Shown piece after piece: positions 7,594-16,641 of a stretch of DNA of 64,000 nt; positions within the stretch are counted from its first letter, which is position 1; each line of letters opens with the position of its first letter. The position numbers and the translations under genes are program-made. Below the pieces are notes generated by a model. It saw only the letters and a list, made by a program, of their open reading frames with translations. It was not told where the DNA came from and did not search any database. Location: the NCBI GenBank assembly GCA_033675265.1, contig JAUJYZ010000985.1:34489-98488 (forward strand). Reading direction: 5' to 3'. This stretch comes from Actinostola sp. cb2023. Lineage: Eukaryota > Cnidaria > Anthozoa > Actiniaria > Actinostolidae.

Positions 7594-8068
7594 TCACACC
7601 CTAGATTGGAATGTGTTGAGTAATTTTCCAAGAATTAAACTAAAAATATATTTCCAAGAATTTGACCTTGACCTTGACCTTGAATTATTAATTAGGTTTA
7701 GGGAATGAGTAACACCCTAGATTGGAATGTGCCACACCCTAGATTGGAATGTGATAAGTTATTTTTTCCAAGAATTTTACCTAAAATATATTTCCAAGAA
7801 TTTAACCTTTAAGTTTGACCTTGACTTTGAATTATTAATTAGGTTTAGGGAATGAGTAACACCCTAGATTGGAATGTGCCACGCCCTAGATTGGAATGTG
7901 ATAAGTTATTTTTTCCAAGAATTTTACCTAAAGTATATTTCCAAGAATTTGATCTTGACCTTGACTTTGAATTATTAAGTTTGACCTTGACTTTGACCTT
8001 TAAGTTTGACCTTGACCTTTAAGTTTGACATTGACCTTGAATTATTAATTAGGTTTAGGGAATGAGTA
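7594..8068. repeat. ~140 bp tandem repeats at the right flank of the virus-like cluster
   Basis: Three imperfect units of about 137-150 bp are present. The 17-mer CCCTAGATTGGAATGTG occurs five times (near 7599, 7714, 7736, 7862 and 7884). Between copies are TTTTTCCAAGAATTTTACC and the run AATTAGGTTTAGGGAATGAG. A GACCTTGACCTT hexamer-type subrepeat expands in the last unit. No coding potential. Position next to the last cluster gene suggests a terminal or subterminal repeat of the element. Confidence 0.8.
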
Positions 8069-8635
8069 ATTCGATTGAACCATCTCAATGGAATGATTGG
8101 AATGTCAAGAATGTGAAGAATGTGAGAAAGTGTGCTCGAACTGTCCATTCCCTACTACTTATTCGGAAAGGAGTACAACGGCGAAAATAAGTTAGCCAGA
8201 CAAATGTACAAATAACTGAGGAAATCGAGACTCTCGTACGTCTCTTTTGAGTTTTGTCGTTTTGGATACAAGCTAAAGCTGATCAAGATTCAATTCTGAG
8301 TTCTTACCTGCCTGTGAAGTATACTTCACAGGCAGGTAAGAACTCAGGTAATTTCTAGCTCGCAATACTAGGCTTTGCCAAAAGATGTTTTGCTATGAGA
8401 AAAAAACATTGGCAAGTACTTTTCAGATCGGAAAGGCTTCTTCATGCACTTCTTGTGGTCTTTGTGGGCCAAATTTGAAACCAGTTTGGTTATATTTAAC
8501 TTACTGAATTTGTAAACCCACGTAAAATAAAGTTTGTAAGTAATTGTATGTATGTATAACCGAGAGATTATCGAGAGAAAAATATTTCAACCAGGAAATC
8601 GTATACGAAATTATTAGAGTGTTGTAGTGTAGTGT
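8069..8635. other. Non-coding flank of the retrotransposon insertion
   Basis: No gene is seen. The stretch holds a 52 bp perfect palindrome (listed separately) and ends in the GTGT target sequence of the LTR element. Confidence 0.6.
8296..8347. repeat. 52 bp perfect palindrome with no spacer
   Basis: Two 26-base arms starting CTGAGTTCTTACCTGCC meet at GTA|TAC between 8321 and 8322. The bases just outside do not pair. No repeat copy of the arms is noticed elsewhere in the window. Confidence 0.95.
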
Positions 8636-8839
8636 TGTCGGAGATTGGCCACTGCGACTTTACGTAATAATAGTGTGTCGAGTGACAGATCGAGAGGTGT
8701 GTCGGGCAATCAGCCAATCAGGAAATTAGATCAGAAGATTGAGGGAGTGTTGTGCAAGAGAGAGACGCCGTGAATAATGTAGTGAGCTTTTTGTGATAAA
8801 ATCTTGTGAATTGTCGTGCATAAACCTCTGTTCACGACA
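8636..8839 (+). repeat. 5' LTR of BEL/Pao element
   Basis: The LTR begins TGTCGGAGATTGG and ends TTCACGACA (TG...CA). It matches the 3' copy at about three substitutions, plus an 8-base duplication (AGCCAATC) present only here. Positions 8729-8745 hold GATCAGAAGATTGAGGG, which resembles part of tRNA-Arg. Confidence 0.93.
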
Positions 8840-8842
8840 AAC

Positions 8843-8860
8843 TGGCGACCACGAAGGGAC
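8843..8860 (+). other. Primer binding site, tRNA-Arg type
   Basis: TGGCGACCACGAAGGGAC begins three bases after the LTR and starts with the TGG expected opposite a CCA tail. Its complement fits, from memory, the 3' end of animal tRNA-Arg(UCG). The Gag-Pol ATG follows after a single base. Confidence 0.8.
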
Positions 8861-8861
8861 C

Positions 8862-11800
8862 ATGGAGACCATGGAACAACTAGAGAAGGAGATAGATGCC
8901 AAACTCAAACTTTTGGATATAAAACAACAACGAATCAAAGATATCGTCGAGAAGAAGAATGAAGGAACAATTCAACGGCACCGTAGCGCGTTGGAGACAC
9001 TTTCAAGGGAAGTTGGAGATTACAAATTGAAGATTGAAGAAGGTAAACTAGCAAGTGGACAATCGGCTGAAGAAGTTTGTGCTTGGAGCGAGGAGATTGA
9101 TAACAAACTCGAGCGAGTTGACGAGGAGATCGAGTATCTTGCAAAGTGTTTGACGGAATGTAAACAACATGATAGTATTTCAACCAAAGAAAAGGAAATT
9201 TCTTTACTAGCATTGGAAAGACAACGACAACTGGAGTTTGAACGTGCTCAATTAGAGCTTAAATTTGAGTACCAAAAGAAGGGTGAGGAGCTAAAGCAGA
9301 GTAAGCAAGGAGATGCAACCACTTCTTATGCCAAACTACCCAAACTAACCATCACAAAGTTCAATGGAACATTCGAAGAATGGCTGTCGTTTTGGAACAA
9401 ATTCACCGTAGAAATCGACTCAACGGATTTGGCTCCTGTGACTAAATTTGCCTACTTAAAGGAATTGATAGAGCCTAAAGTGAGAGCAAACATCGATGGG
9501 CTTCCCTTTAGCACCGAAGGATACGAGCGTGCCAAAAACATTCTAAAATCAGAGTATGGGAAGTCATCAGAGATCGTCAACGCGTACGTAAGTAATATCA
9601 TGGAACTACCTACTATTACAAGTTCAAATCCTAAAAGAGTGGATGAATTTTACAAAAAATTGTTGTACAACGTGCAAAGTCTTGAGACACTGGGAAAACT
9701 ACGCGACGTGTCAGGAAATGCAAGAGCTGTCTTGGATAAACTCAGAGGAATCAAAGCCGATTTGGTTCGTGGGGAAGAGAACTGGCAAGAATGGGACTTT
9801 GTGAAACTCTTGCAAGCTATAAAGAGGTGGCGCGATATCAACCCAGTTGAAGAGTCCATGGATAGTACGCCACACAAGAGTGTTCAACCATCACGAACAC
9901 GTGTATTCAACACATTACAAGGCGGTGAACCAGAAGTACGGGGACGAGGCTGTGTCTATTGCGACGACGAGTCACACAAGGGAATTGCGTGTACCAAGGT
10001 ACAGTCTCGTGACGAAAGAAACAAGATCTTAGCTAGAAAGAAACTATGTTTTAATTGCACTGGGGCAAAACATCAAGCAAACGATTGTAGAAGTAAGAAA
10101 AAATGTCAAGAATGTGGACGAAAACACCACACGTCTATCTGTGATCAAGACAAGTCAGACAAAGGTCAACTGATGGTTGCAACCGGAAACGATGATAATG
10201 TTACACGAAGAGTTACTTATCCAGTGGTAGTGGTGGAAGCTGGTGGAATTAAATGTAGAGCCCTTCTTGATACTGGAGCTGGGAGTTCTTACGCATCTGC
10301 TGCTCTTTTGAATCGAATTCCTCGCCGAGAGTGTAAAACCCAAGTCAGAAAGATCGAAATGCTTCTTGGAGTATCAACAAAGGAAATTGAGCTGTCAACA
10401 ATCGAAGTCAAAGCCTTGTCTGGACAGTTTAAATTGTCAGTAGAGGTTACGAAAGTTGATAAGAGTGAACTCCTCTATTTAAACAACCCGAAATACGAGG
10501 AACTGATTAAGACATACTCTCATTTAAAAGGAATCGAGATGGCGGATCACGATGAAAAGGATCAGCTTCCCGTGCATTTAATTCTAGGCGCTGGTGAGTT
10601 CGCCAAGCTAAAAGTGAGCTCTCCACCCAAGATCGGACAACCAGGAGAGCCTGTTGGAGAGTTAACGAGATTCGGATGGACTATAATGTCCTCAGGAACA
10701 GAGCCTGTTGATCTGTCGACAATGCTAATGACCCAGACCTCACATGTAGACTATGAGGAACTTTGCCGCCTGGATGTTCTGGGGTTACAAGATACACCCA
10801 CCAACGACCAGGGAAGTGTCTATGAGGAATTCAAGGAACAACTTACACGTGATAAAGAGGGGTGGTATGAAACTGGTCTGCCATGGAAAGGTGACCACCG
10901 CCCACTACCTAACAACAAAGAAGGTAGTCTTCGCCGACTGTCTAGTCTGACACGCAAGCTAGAGCGTCAGACATTAACAGAGAAGTACGGAGAAATCATC
11001 GACGAACAAAAGGCAACAGGAGTTGTCGAGAGTGCAGAGATCCCCGCCGTAGGACGTGAATTCTACATCCCACACAAGCCAGTGGTACGGGCGGAAGCGG
11101 AATCCACGAAGCTAAGGATTGTCTATGATGCTTCAGCGAGAGCATACGACAGTGCACCGTCCTTAAATGAATGTCTGCATGCAGGACCGCCTCTGCAGAA
11201 CAAATTGTGGAACGTTCTTGTTAGGGGCCGGTTCAACCCGGTGGCTCTTACAGGAGATCTACAGAAAGCCTTCCTACAAGTACGGGTAAGAGAGAGTGAC
11301 AGAGATGCGATGCGTTTCCACTGGCGTCGAAACGAACAATCAGAGCTAGAGACATTACGCTTTACCAGAGCGTTATTCGGACTCGCGCCATCTCCCTTTC
11401 TGCTGGGGGGAGTAATCGAGACACACCTCAGCAGTTGGGAGGAGAGAGAGCCCGAAGTAGTGCGCAAAGTGAGGAGAGAGCTATATGTTGATGAATTAAT
11501 ATCTGGATCCACATCAGTGAGTAAGGCGCTTGAACTTAAAGAAAAGGCAACGATTATCTTCCAGGACGCCGGGTTCAAACTACACAAGTGGCACTCAAAC
11601 GCACAAGAGCTAGTAGAGTCAGCGAAGTCCTCAGCAGACGATGACACCTATGCAAAGCAACAGCTTGGAACTCCACCAGGAGGCGACTGCAGCCTTCTTG
11701 GACTTGGATGGAACACCAACAGAGACACCCTGAGCGTTGAAGTTCCACAGGGGGAGACGGTGATGACCAAACGGGGAATCTTAGCAAAGCTAGCTAAGGT

Positions 11801-14087
11801 TTACGACCCATTAGGTTTGGTCTCACCCATCACCCTGAGTGGTAAAATCATCTATCGCTCTGTGTGCGACGACAAGATTGGTTGGGATGTGCCCCTCCCT
11901 GAACCTCTAGCTAAAATGTGGCGGAAGTGGGAGAGCAGTCTTCCAAAGGAAGTAGAGCTACCAAGATCACTCGCGATCTACCGTGACGACATCGAGAGCA
12001 TCGAGCTACACGCGTTTGGAGACGCAAGTGCAAACGGAGTGGCAGCGTATGTCTACGCAGTCTTGCGGCAGTCGTCGGGAACTAATCAAGGCCTAGTCGC
12101 AGCCAGGTCCAGGCTATCTAAACAGGGGCTTACAATCCCACGCCTCGAATTAGTAGCCGGACACATGGCTGTGAACCTTGTGACAAACGTGAGCACCGCC
12201 ATACAAGGGTTTCCTGTCTCCACCGTGCATTGCTGGCTAGACAGTACTGTGGCACTCCATTGGATCCAGGGCCAAGGCGAATATAAGCAGTTCGTGGAGA
12301 ACCGTGTACGAAAGATCAAAAGCCACCAAGGGGTGACATGGCGACATGTCCCCACCGGAGATAACCCAGCTGACCTCGCCAGCAGGGGAGGGGGTCTTTC
12401 TGACGCCAAGCTGTGGTGGAGCGGGCCTCAGTGGCTTTCCAACACGGAAAGTTGGCCAGCGGATATCGTCCCAGAACCAACTACAGAAAGCAAAGCGGAG
12501 AACAAGATAATACGTAACGTGCTATCGGTAGCAGTAGAGGAGGAGAACGTCATCACTAACTTGTTAACCAAACATCCTCTTAACAAGGCAGTACGCGTGG
12601 TGTCGTGGATTAGAAGGTTCATCTACAACGCTCTCCCAAGTAGAGGAAACCCAAGGAAATCTGGTCCACTGACTACTGAGGAAACAAATTATCAGAGACT
12701 GTTCTGGGCCAAACAGGCCCAGAATGAATGTGATTTAGAGAATGACCGTGAAGCACTCAACCTACAACCAAACCAAGAGGGATTGTTAGAGTGCCGCGGA
12801 CGAGTACAGGGAGAATATCCGGTATACTTACCGGAAACGCACCCTTTCTCCTATCGTGTTGTCGAGGAAGCACATCTACAAACTATCCACGGAGGAGTAG
12901 GTCTGACGATGACCAAAGTCCGAAGCAAGTACTGGATACCTCGTCTGCGGCGGTTGGTGAAAAGAGTGCGTGGAAACTGCCATGGATGTAAGCGCTACCA
13001 AGCAATGGCGTACGCAGCTCCGCCACCCACGAATCTGCCAACCACTCGCACGCAAGGGGTGAATCCATACCAAGTGATTGGAGTTGACTATGCAGGTCCA
13101 CTGAGGTACAGAATTGCGCAGCACCGCGAAGGAAAGGGATACGTGCTCTTGTACACATGCAGCCTGACGAGAGGGGTGTACCTGGACCTTCTTCCCAACC
13201 TAGAGACGAGCGAGTGTCTCCTCAGCCTCAAACGATTCGTTGCCCGTCGTGGTAGACCAGACAGAATCTATTCAGATAATGGCCGCACCTTTGTTGGAGC
13301 TGCTAACTGGATGCGTAAGGTGGCACGAGATGAGCGTTTGCAAGACTACCTGTCCGTCAACCAGATACATTGGCAGTTCAATCTTAGTCGCGCACCCTGG
13401 TGGGGCGGACAATTTGAGAGAATGGTTGGGCTGATGAAAGCAGCGATGAACAAAGCCATCGGTAACGGATGGCTCCGCTGGAAGGAATTACAAGAAGTCT
13501 TGGTGGACGTTGAAGTCGCTCTCAATAACCGTCCCTTGAGTTACGTAGAAGACGACATCCAGTTTCCACTGTTGACGCCAAACACCCTGCTGTTTGCAAA
13601 CAGTAACGTGCTGCCTCAGTTAAATCCTCACCATATCGAGAACTACGATCTACACAAGCGAGCCAAGCACTTGCTCAAGTGCAAAGAAGCCATGTGGCAG
13701 CGATGGACCCGTGAATACCTACGTGGACTTCGAGAGAGACATCGTGCTTTGAATGTAGCAGGTGGAGCTTCCCCCAAAGTTGGTGACGTTGTCATCATAA
13801 AGTCCGAAGAGAAGAATCGAGGAAAATGGTCCCTCGGCATTATAGAAAGATTGATCACTGGTAATGACGGAGTCGTAAGGGGAGCCAAACTACGAGCCGG
13901 TAAATCACACATGGAGCGGCCCGTTCAGCATCTGTACCCTTTGGAGCTGACTTGCGACAGACCACCTGTCACAGCACCCCCACCATTGAATCCTGAGGCA
14001 GTACCATTTAGGCCTAGACGAGATGCAGCCGTGGCAGCTCGACTACGAGTCCAAGACATTGCTGAGAATGATGTCCCAACTGATTGA
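8862..14087 (+). CDS. BEL/Pao Gag-Pol polyprotein, 1741 aa
   Basis: The start is taken at the ATG in GGACCATGG (8862). In-frame codons upstream lie in the LTR and PBS and have no ATG. Order: coiled coil (1-150); DUF1759-like Gag (~157-300); zinc knuckles (CFNCTGAKHQANDC ~396, CQECGRKHHTSIC ~416); aspartic protease LLDTGAGSS (~470); reverse transcriptase with D799 in LTGDLQKAF and YVDE at 875-878, where the second catalytic aspartate is glutamate; RNase H (FGDASANG ~1053, LDSTVALHWI); integrase zinc domain (~1330-1385, CHGC); D-D-E core (VDYAG ~1408, SDNG ~1471, GGQFERM ~1519); and a DUF5641-like end. The frame is open throughout. The YVDE change may reduce or abolish polymerisation. Confidence 0.93.
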   Translation: METMEQLEKEIDAKLKLLDIKQQRIKDIVEKKNEGTIQRHRSALETLSREVGDYKLKIEEGKLASGQSAEEVCAWSEEIDNKLERVDEEIEYLAKCLTECKQHDSISTKEKEISLLALERQRQLEFERAQLELKFEYQKKGEELKQSKQGDATTSYAKLPKLTITKFNGTFEEWLSFWNKFTVEIDSTDLAPVTKFAYLKELIEPKVRANIDGLPFSTEGYERAKNILKSEYGKSSEIVNAYVSNIMELPTITSSNPKRVDEFYKKLLYNVQSLETLGKLRDVSGNARAVLDKLRGIKADLVRGEENWQEWDFVKLLQAIKRWRDINPVEESMDSTPHKSVQPSRTRVFNTLQGGEPEVRGRGCVYCDDESHKGIACTKVQSRDERNKILARKKLCFNCTGAKHQANDCRSKKKCQECGRKHHTSICDQDKSDKGQLMVATGNDDNVTRRVTYPVVVVEAGGIKCRALLDTGAGSSYASAALLNRIPRRECKTQVRKIEMLLGVSTKEIELSTIEVKALSGQFKLSVEVTKVDKSELLYLNNPKYEELIKTYSHLKGIEMADHDEKDQLPVHLILGAGEFAKLKVSSPPKIGQPGEPVGELTRFGWTIMSSGTEPVDLSTMLMTQTSHVDYEELCRLDVLGLQDTPTNDQGSVYEEFKEQLTRDKEGWYETGLPWKGDHRPLPNNKEGSLRRLSSLTRKLERQTLTEKYGEIIDEQKATGVVESAEIPAVGREFYIPHKPVVRAEAESTKLRIVYDASARAYDSAPSLNECLHAGPPLQNKLWNVLVRGRFNPVALTGDLQKAFLQVRVRESDRDAMRFHWRRNEQSELETLRFTRALFGLAPSPFLLGGVIETHLSSWEEREPEVVRKVRRELYVDELISGSTSVSKALELKEKATIIFQDAGFKLHKWHSNAQELVESAKSSADDDTYAKQQLGTPPGGDCSLLGLGWNTNRDTLSVEVPQGETVMTKRGILAKLAKVYDPLGLVSPITLSGKIIYRSVCDDKIGWDVPLPEPLAKMWRKWESSLPKEVELPRSLAIYRDDIESIELHAFGDASANGVAAYVYAVLRQSSGTNQGLVAARSRLSKQGLTIPRLELVAGHMAVNLVTNVSTAIQGFPVSTVHCWLDSTVALHWIQGQGEYKQFVENRVRKIKSHQGVTWRHVPTGDNPADLASRGGGLSDAKLWWSGPQWLSNTESWPADIVPEPTTESKAENKIIRNVLSVAVEEENVITNLLTKHPLNKAVRVVSWIRRFIYNALPSRGNPRKSGPLTTEETNYQRLFWAKQAQNECDLENDREALNLQPNQEGLLECRGRVQGEYPVYLPETHPFSYRVVEEAHLQTIHGGVGLTMTKVRSKYWIPRLRRLVKRVRGNCHGCKRYQAMAYAAPPPTNLPTTRTQGVNPYQVIGVDYAGPLRYRIAQHREGKGYVLLYTCSLTRGVYLDLLPNLETSECLLSLKRFVARRGRPDRIYSDNGRTFVGAANWMRKVARDERLQDYLSVNQIHWQFNLSRAPWWGGQFERMVGLMKAAMNKAIGNGWLRWKELQEVLVDVEVALNNRPLSYVEDDIQFPLLTPNTLLFANSNVLPQLNPHHIENYDLHKRAKHLLKCKEAMWQRWTREYLRGLRERHRALNVAGGASPKVGDVVIIKSEEKNRGKWSLGIIERLITGNDGVVRGAKLRAGKSHMERPVQHLYPLELTCDRPPVTAPPPLNPEAVPFRPRRDAAVAARLRVQDIAENDVPTD

Positions 14088-14232
14088 CATTATATCATAG
14101 AGAACTTATATGAACTATAGCGAACTGCATTTATTGTACTGTTAATTTTGTATTTGACTAGTAATTGTCGCGGTATTCATAAACTAATTGTGAGGCCAAC
14201 TCCTTAGGAACACATATCTCATCAGGAGATAT

Positions 14233-14244
14233 GTGGAGGGAGTG
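14233..14244 (+). other. Polypurine tract of the LTR element
   Basis: GTGGAGGGAGTG abuts the 3' LTR and is the expected plus-strand primer site. It contains two interrupting T residues. Confidence 0.6.
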
Positions 14245-14440
14245 TGTCGGAGATTGGCCACTGCGACTTTACGTAATAATAGTGTGTCGAGTGACAGATC
14301 GAGAGGTGTGTCGGGCAATCAGGAAATTAGATCAGAAGATTGAGGGAGTGTTGTGCAAGAGAGAGACGCCGTGAATAATGTAGTGAGCTTTTTGTGATTA
14401 AAACTTGTGAATTGTCGTGCATAAACCTCCGTTCACGACA
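14245..14440 (+). repeat. 3' LTR of BEL/Pao element
   Basis: It begins TGTCGGAGATTGG and ends GTTCACGACA, followed by GTGT. It lacks the 8-base AGCCAATC duplication of the 5' copy. The tRNA-Arg-like 17-mer is at 14330-14346. Confidence 0.93.
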
Positions 14441-14444
14441 GTGT

Positions 14445-15472
14445 CACTATGACATGATACACGAACTCGTTTATTACCTGACATATAAATTCACATGCAC
14501 CATCAAATAAGATCGATGAAAGAAGAGGCTACAAAGGGGATTTCAGCTGAGCTAGTCATTTCTTTGCATTTCTCTGCAGCTCTGCAGGACTGGTCAAATT
14601 TTGTATGTTTTCGTGAAAGTTTACGCCTCAGATTCTGTCGTGAAGCCGAGCTGAGAGATTTGCCGTCTTCGGCGCTGGAGTCGCTTGTGACAGTTGTGTA
14701 TTCCCTTCCCTTGTACCATGCAGAAGCTACTCGCTTTACCGATTTATCAGGCTTACTTTGAGGTGGACTATACTCTGTTCTTCACGATAATCGCTCAAAT
14801 TTGAACTCGAAAGGTTTGAATGAAAAGCGCCGCTTCTCTGTCTTGTCTGCCTGTCTTGTGCGACTGATTTAGCGAGTTGTGATTGGCTAAATTTTCTTAT
14901 CCACTGCATCGCTTCAAGGTCGTTCAAGGTCATGAACCATGTATCACATAGCTTTTTAGCCAATCAGAGCGCGCATTATATAATAGTTATTTTATAAAGA
15001 TTATTTAAGGGTTAGCTAGAGACTTGCGTAAAGAAAACCGTGTATTTTCAGTCGTACACTTGATAAAATATTGTAGCTATAGAACTCAAAGAACGGTTAG
15101 TATGTGAGTTACATTTAGTTTTCTTCGTTATCTGAATGTTCTGGACAAAATAGGACGACTCATCTGTCACTCGTCGTTTCGTGTGTTAATCAATGCACAT
15201 GTTCGGCTTCAAAACAACAAAATCACATTTAGATAGAAGTTGAACTTGAGAAAATAAGAAATGCTGTAATTTTATGGCTTTTGTTTAGTAAATAAAACAT
15301 GTGTTTGACAACAGAACAAATCTATTTGTCGAATTGAATCCACTACATCGTTTCACTGAGGTCTGTCAAGGTCACGGAAACCATGTTTATATTCATCACT
15401 TTTACAAACACGTTTTTGGGGAACTTCTAGCCAATCAGAGCGCGCGTTATGTATTATTTACAATATGAGTGG
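14445..15472. other. Intergenic DNA with a diverged direct repeat
   Basis: No gene is supported. About 140 bp at 14860-15000 and 15330-15472 share CACTGCATCGCTTCAAGG-type and GCCAATCAGAGCGCGC motifs in the same order, so they look like two diverged copies of one dispersed repeat. Confidence 0.5.
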
Positions 15473-15537
15473 CAATGTTGTATCTTATTTACAATCTCGA
15501 GCCAAAGGCGAGAGATTGTAAATAAGATACAACATTG
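15473..15537. mobile_element. Foldback repeat, 25 bp arms
   Basis: CAATGTTGTATCTTATTTAC... and its reverse complement flank a short loop containing GCCAAAGGC. A second pair of arms outside (TTTACAATAT / ATATTGTAAA) extends the symmetry to roughly 15455-15555. Probably a foldback or MITE. Confidence 0.75.
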
Positions 15538-16564
15538 TCACGAATATTGTAAATTACTTATGATATTGTTTAATCATTGTTTGAACCAGGTAGGCGTTTC
15601 AACCAGAATTGTAGTCAATATCTGATTGAGATGAAAAGAATATAATTACTGTTCTTTTAGCATTCAATTCTCATTCCGATTGCTTGACCGCACTGAACAA
15701 TGAAAGCAGTTTCGTATTATAGCTTAGTTAAGATATCGATTGTTTAATAAATGTTTTATTCCTTTTCATACTTGGTAGTTTTTGAATAGAGTTGATTGCT
15801 CATTAAGACATATACAAAGAACAAGTACGGCAAATATGTAATATGAATGCTTTTTCATTTAGAATACATTTACACTTTTGTTTGGTTTTCAAAGGGGGCT
15901 TTAATTGTGAATGAAATGCGAACGGAGTTTTGATTCTTTTCAATCAAATCAAGAACAGTTCTCACAGAAGGTCATAGAGCTAAGATGGGCATTTGAGACG
16001 ATGGCTGGCAATTTTCGTAACTGCCAAAAATGCATCACAAGAGTCAGTTGTTGACTGGGGAATGTGCTCAAACTAGCACAAAGTGGAGTAAAGATTTTTG
16101 AAGACTGGCAGATGTCTCGTAAAAACAAGGTAGCAAGGAAAGAGTCTATTGACTTGTCTTTAGACACATAAATTCCGTATGACACATAAGTTCGTATAGT
16201 TCGACTAACATTACTTTACCATCTTCTAATTCGAGGTTCTTGAAAATAATAATGTAGCAAGTAACCGGCAGTATTTAGTGAGAACTGTGCTAAGTCCTTA
16301 ATTTGAAGTAATCTCGTGTCTTTCAAAGTTTGTTATAATTTATTTGAGATTGTGAAAGTATTGCCGCACAAAGCTAGAAATCGATTGTATCATTAGTAAG
16401 TAAGTTAAAACTGTGAAGGTGCTAAGCTCCAATAGAGGAAGGGAGTTACATTAAAGAAACTGCGGAACAAAATCTAACGAGTATTTTTCTTAATTAGCTT
16501 TTAGGATAATGTATTATTCCTCTCATATAATGCATTAATCGATACATAATACTTATAGATCGAG
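15538..16564. other. Intergenic stretch without recognised features
   Basis: AT-rich sequence with no coding segment, repeat array or long hairpin that I can support. Confidence 0.5.
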
Positions 16565-16641
16565 CTTATTAGTATTCTGTATCTGATACAGAATACTAAT
16601 AAGGTCTATTAGTATTCTGTATCAGATACAGAATACTAATA
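16565..16641. repeat. Two tandem palindromes sharing one arm sequence
   Basis: The arm TATTAGTATTCTGTATC is followed by its reverse complement with a 1-base spacer (T in the first, A in the second). The structure occurs twice in a row (16565-16603 and 16607-16641), then a decayed half copy (TTATTACTATTCTGTATC) follows at ~16645. Confidence 0.9.

Larger units (their letters stand above)
8636..14440 (+). mobile_element. BEL/Pao LTR retrotransposon, apparently complete
   Basis: A 5.8 kb element bounded by 204 and 196 bp LTRs with GTGT on both sides (8632-8635 and 14441-14444), as expected for a 4-5 bp target duplication. It has a primer binding site three bases after the 5' LTR, one uninterrupted Gag-Pol frame and a purine-rich tract before the 3' LTR. 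The LTRs are ~98% identical apart from one indel, so insertion was fairly recent. The domain order protease-RT-RNase H-integrase, with a DUF1759-like Gag and a DUF5641-like C-terminus, places it in BEL/Pao. No envelope-like frame is present. Confidence 0.93.

Noticed and set aside
8793..8861. Upstream extension of the Gag-Pol frame into the LTR
   Set aside because: It would start at GTG inside the LTR and translate the primer binding site; the first ATG in a strong context is at 8862.
14495..14761. 88-codon frame after the 3' LTR
   Set aside because: No splice sites, no family similarity, and a composition like its non-coding surroundings.
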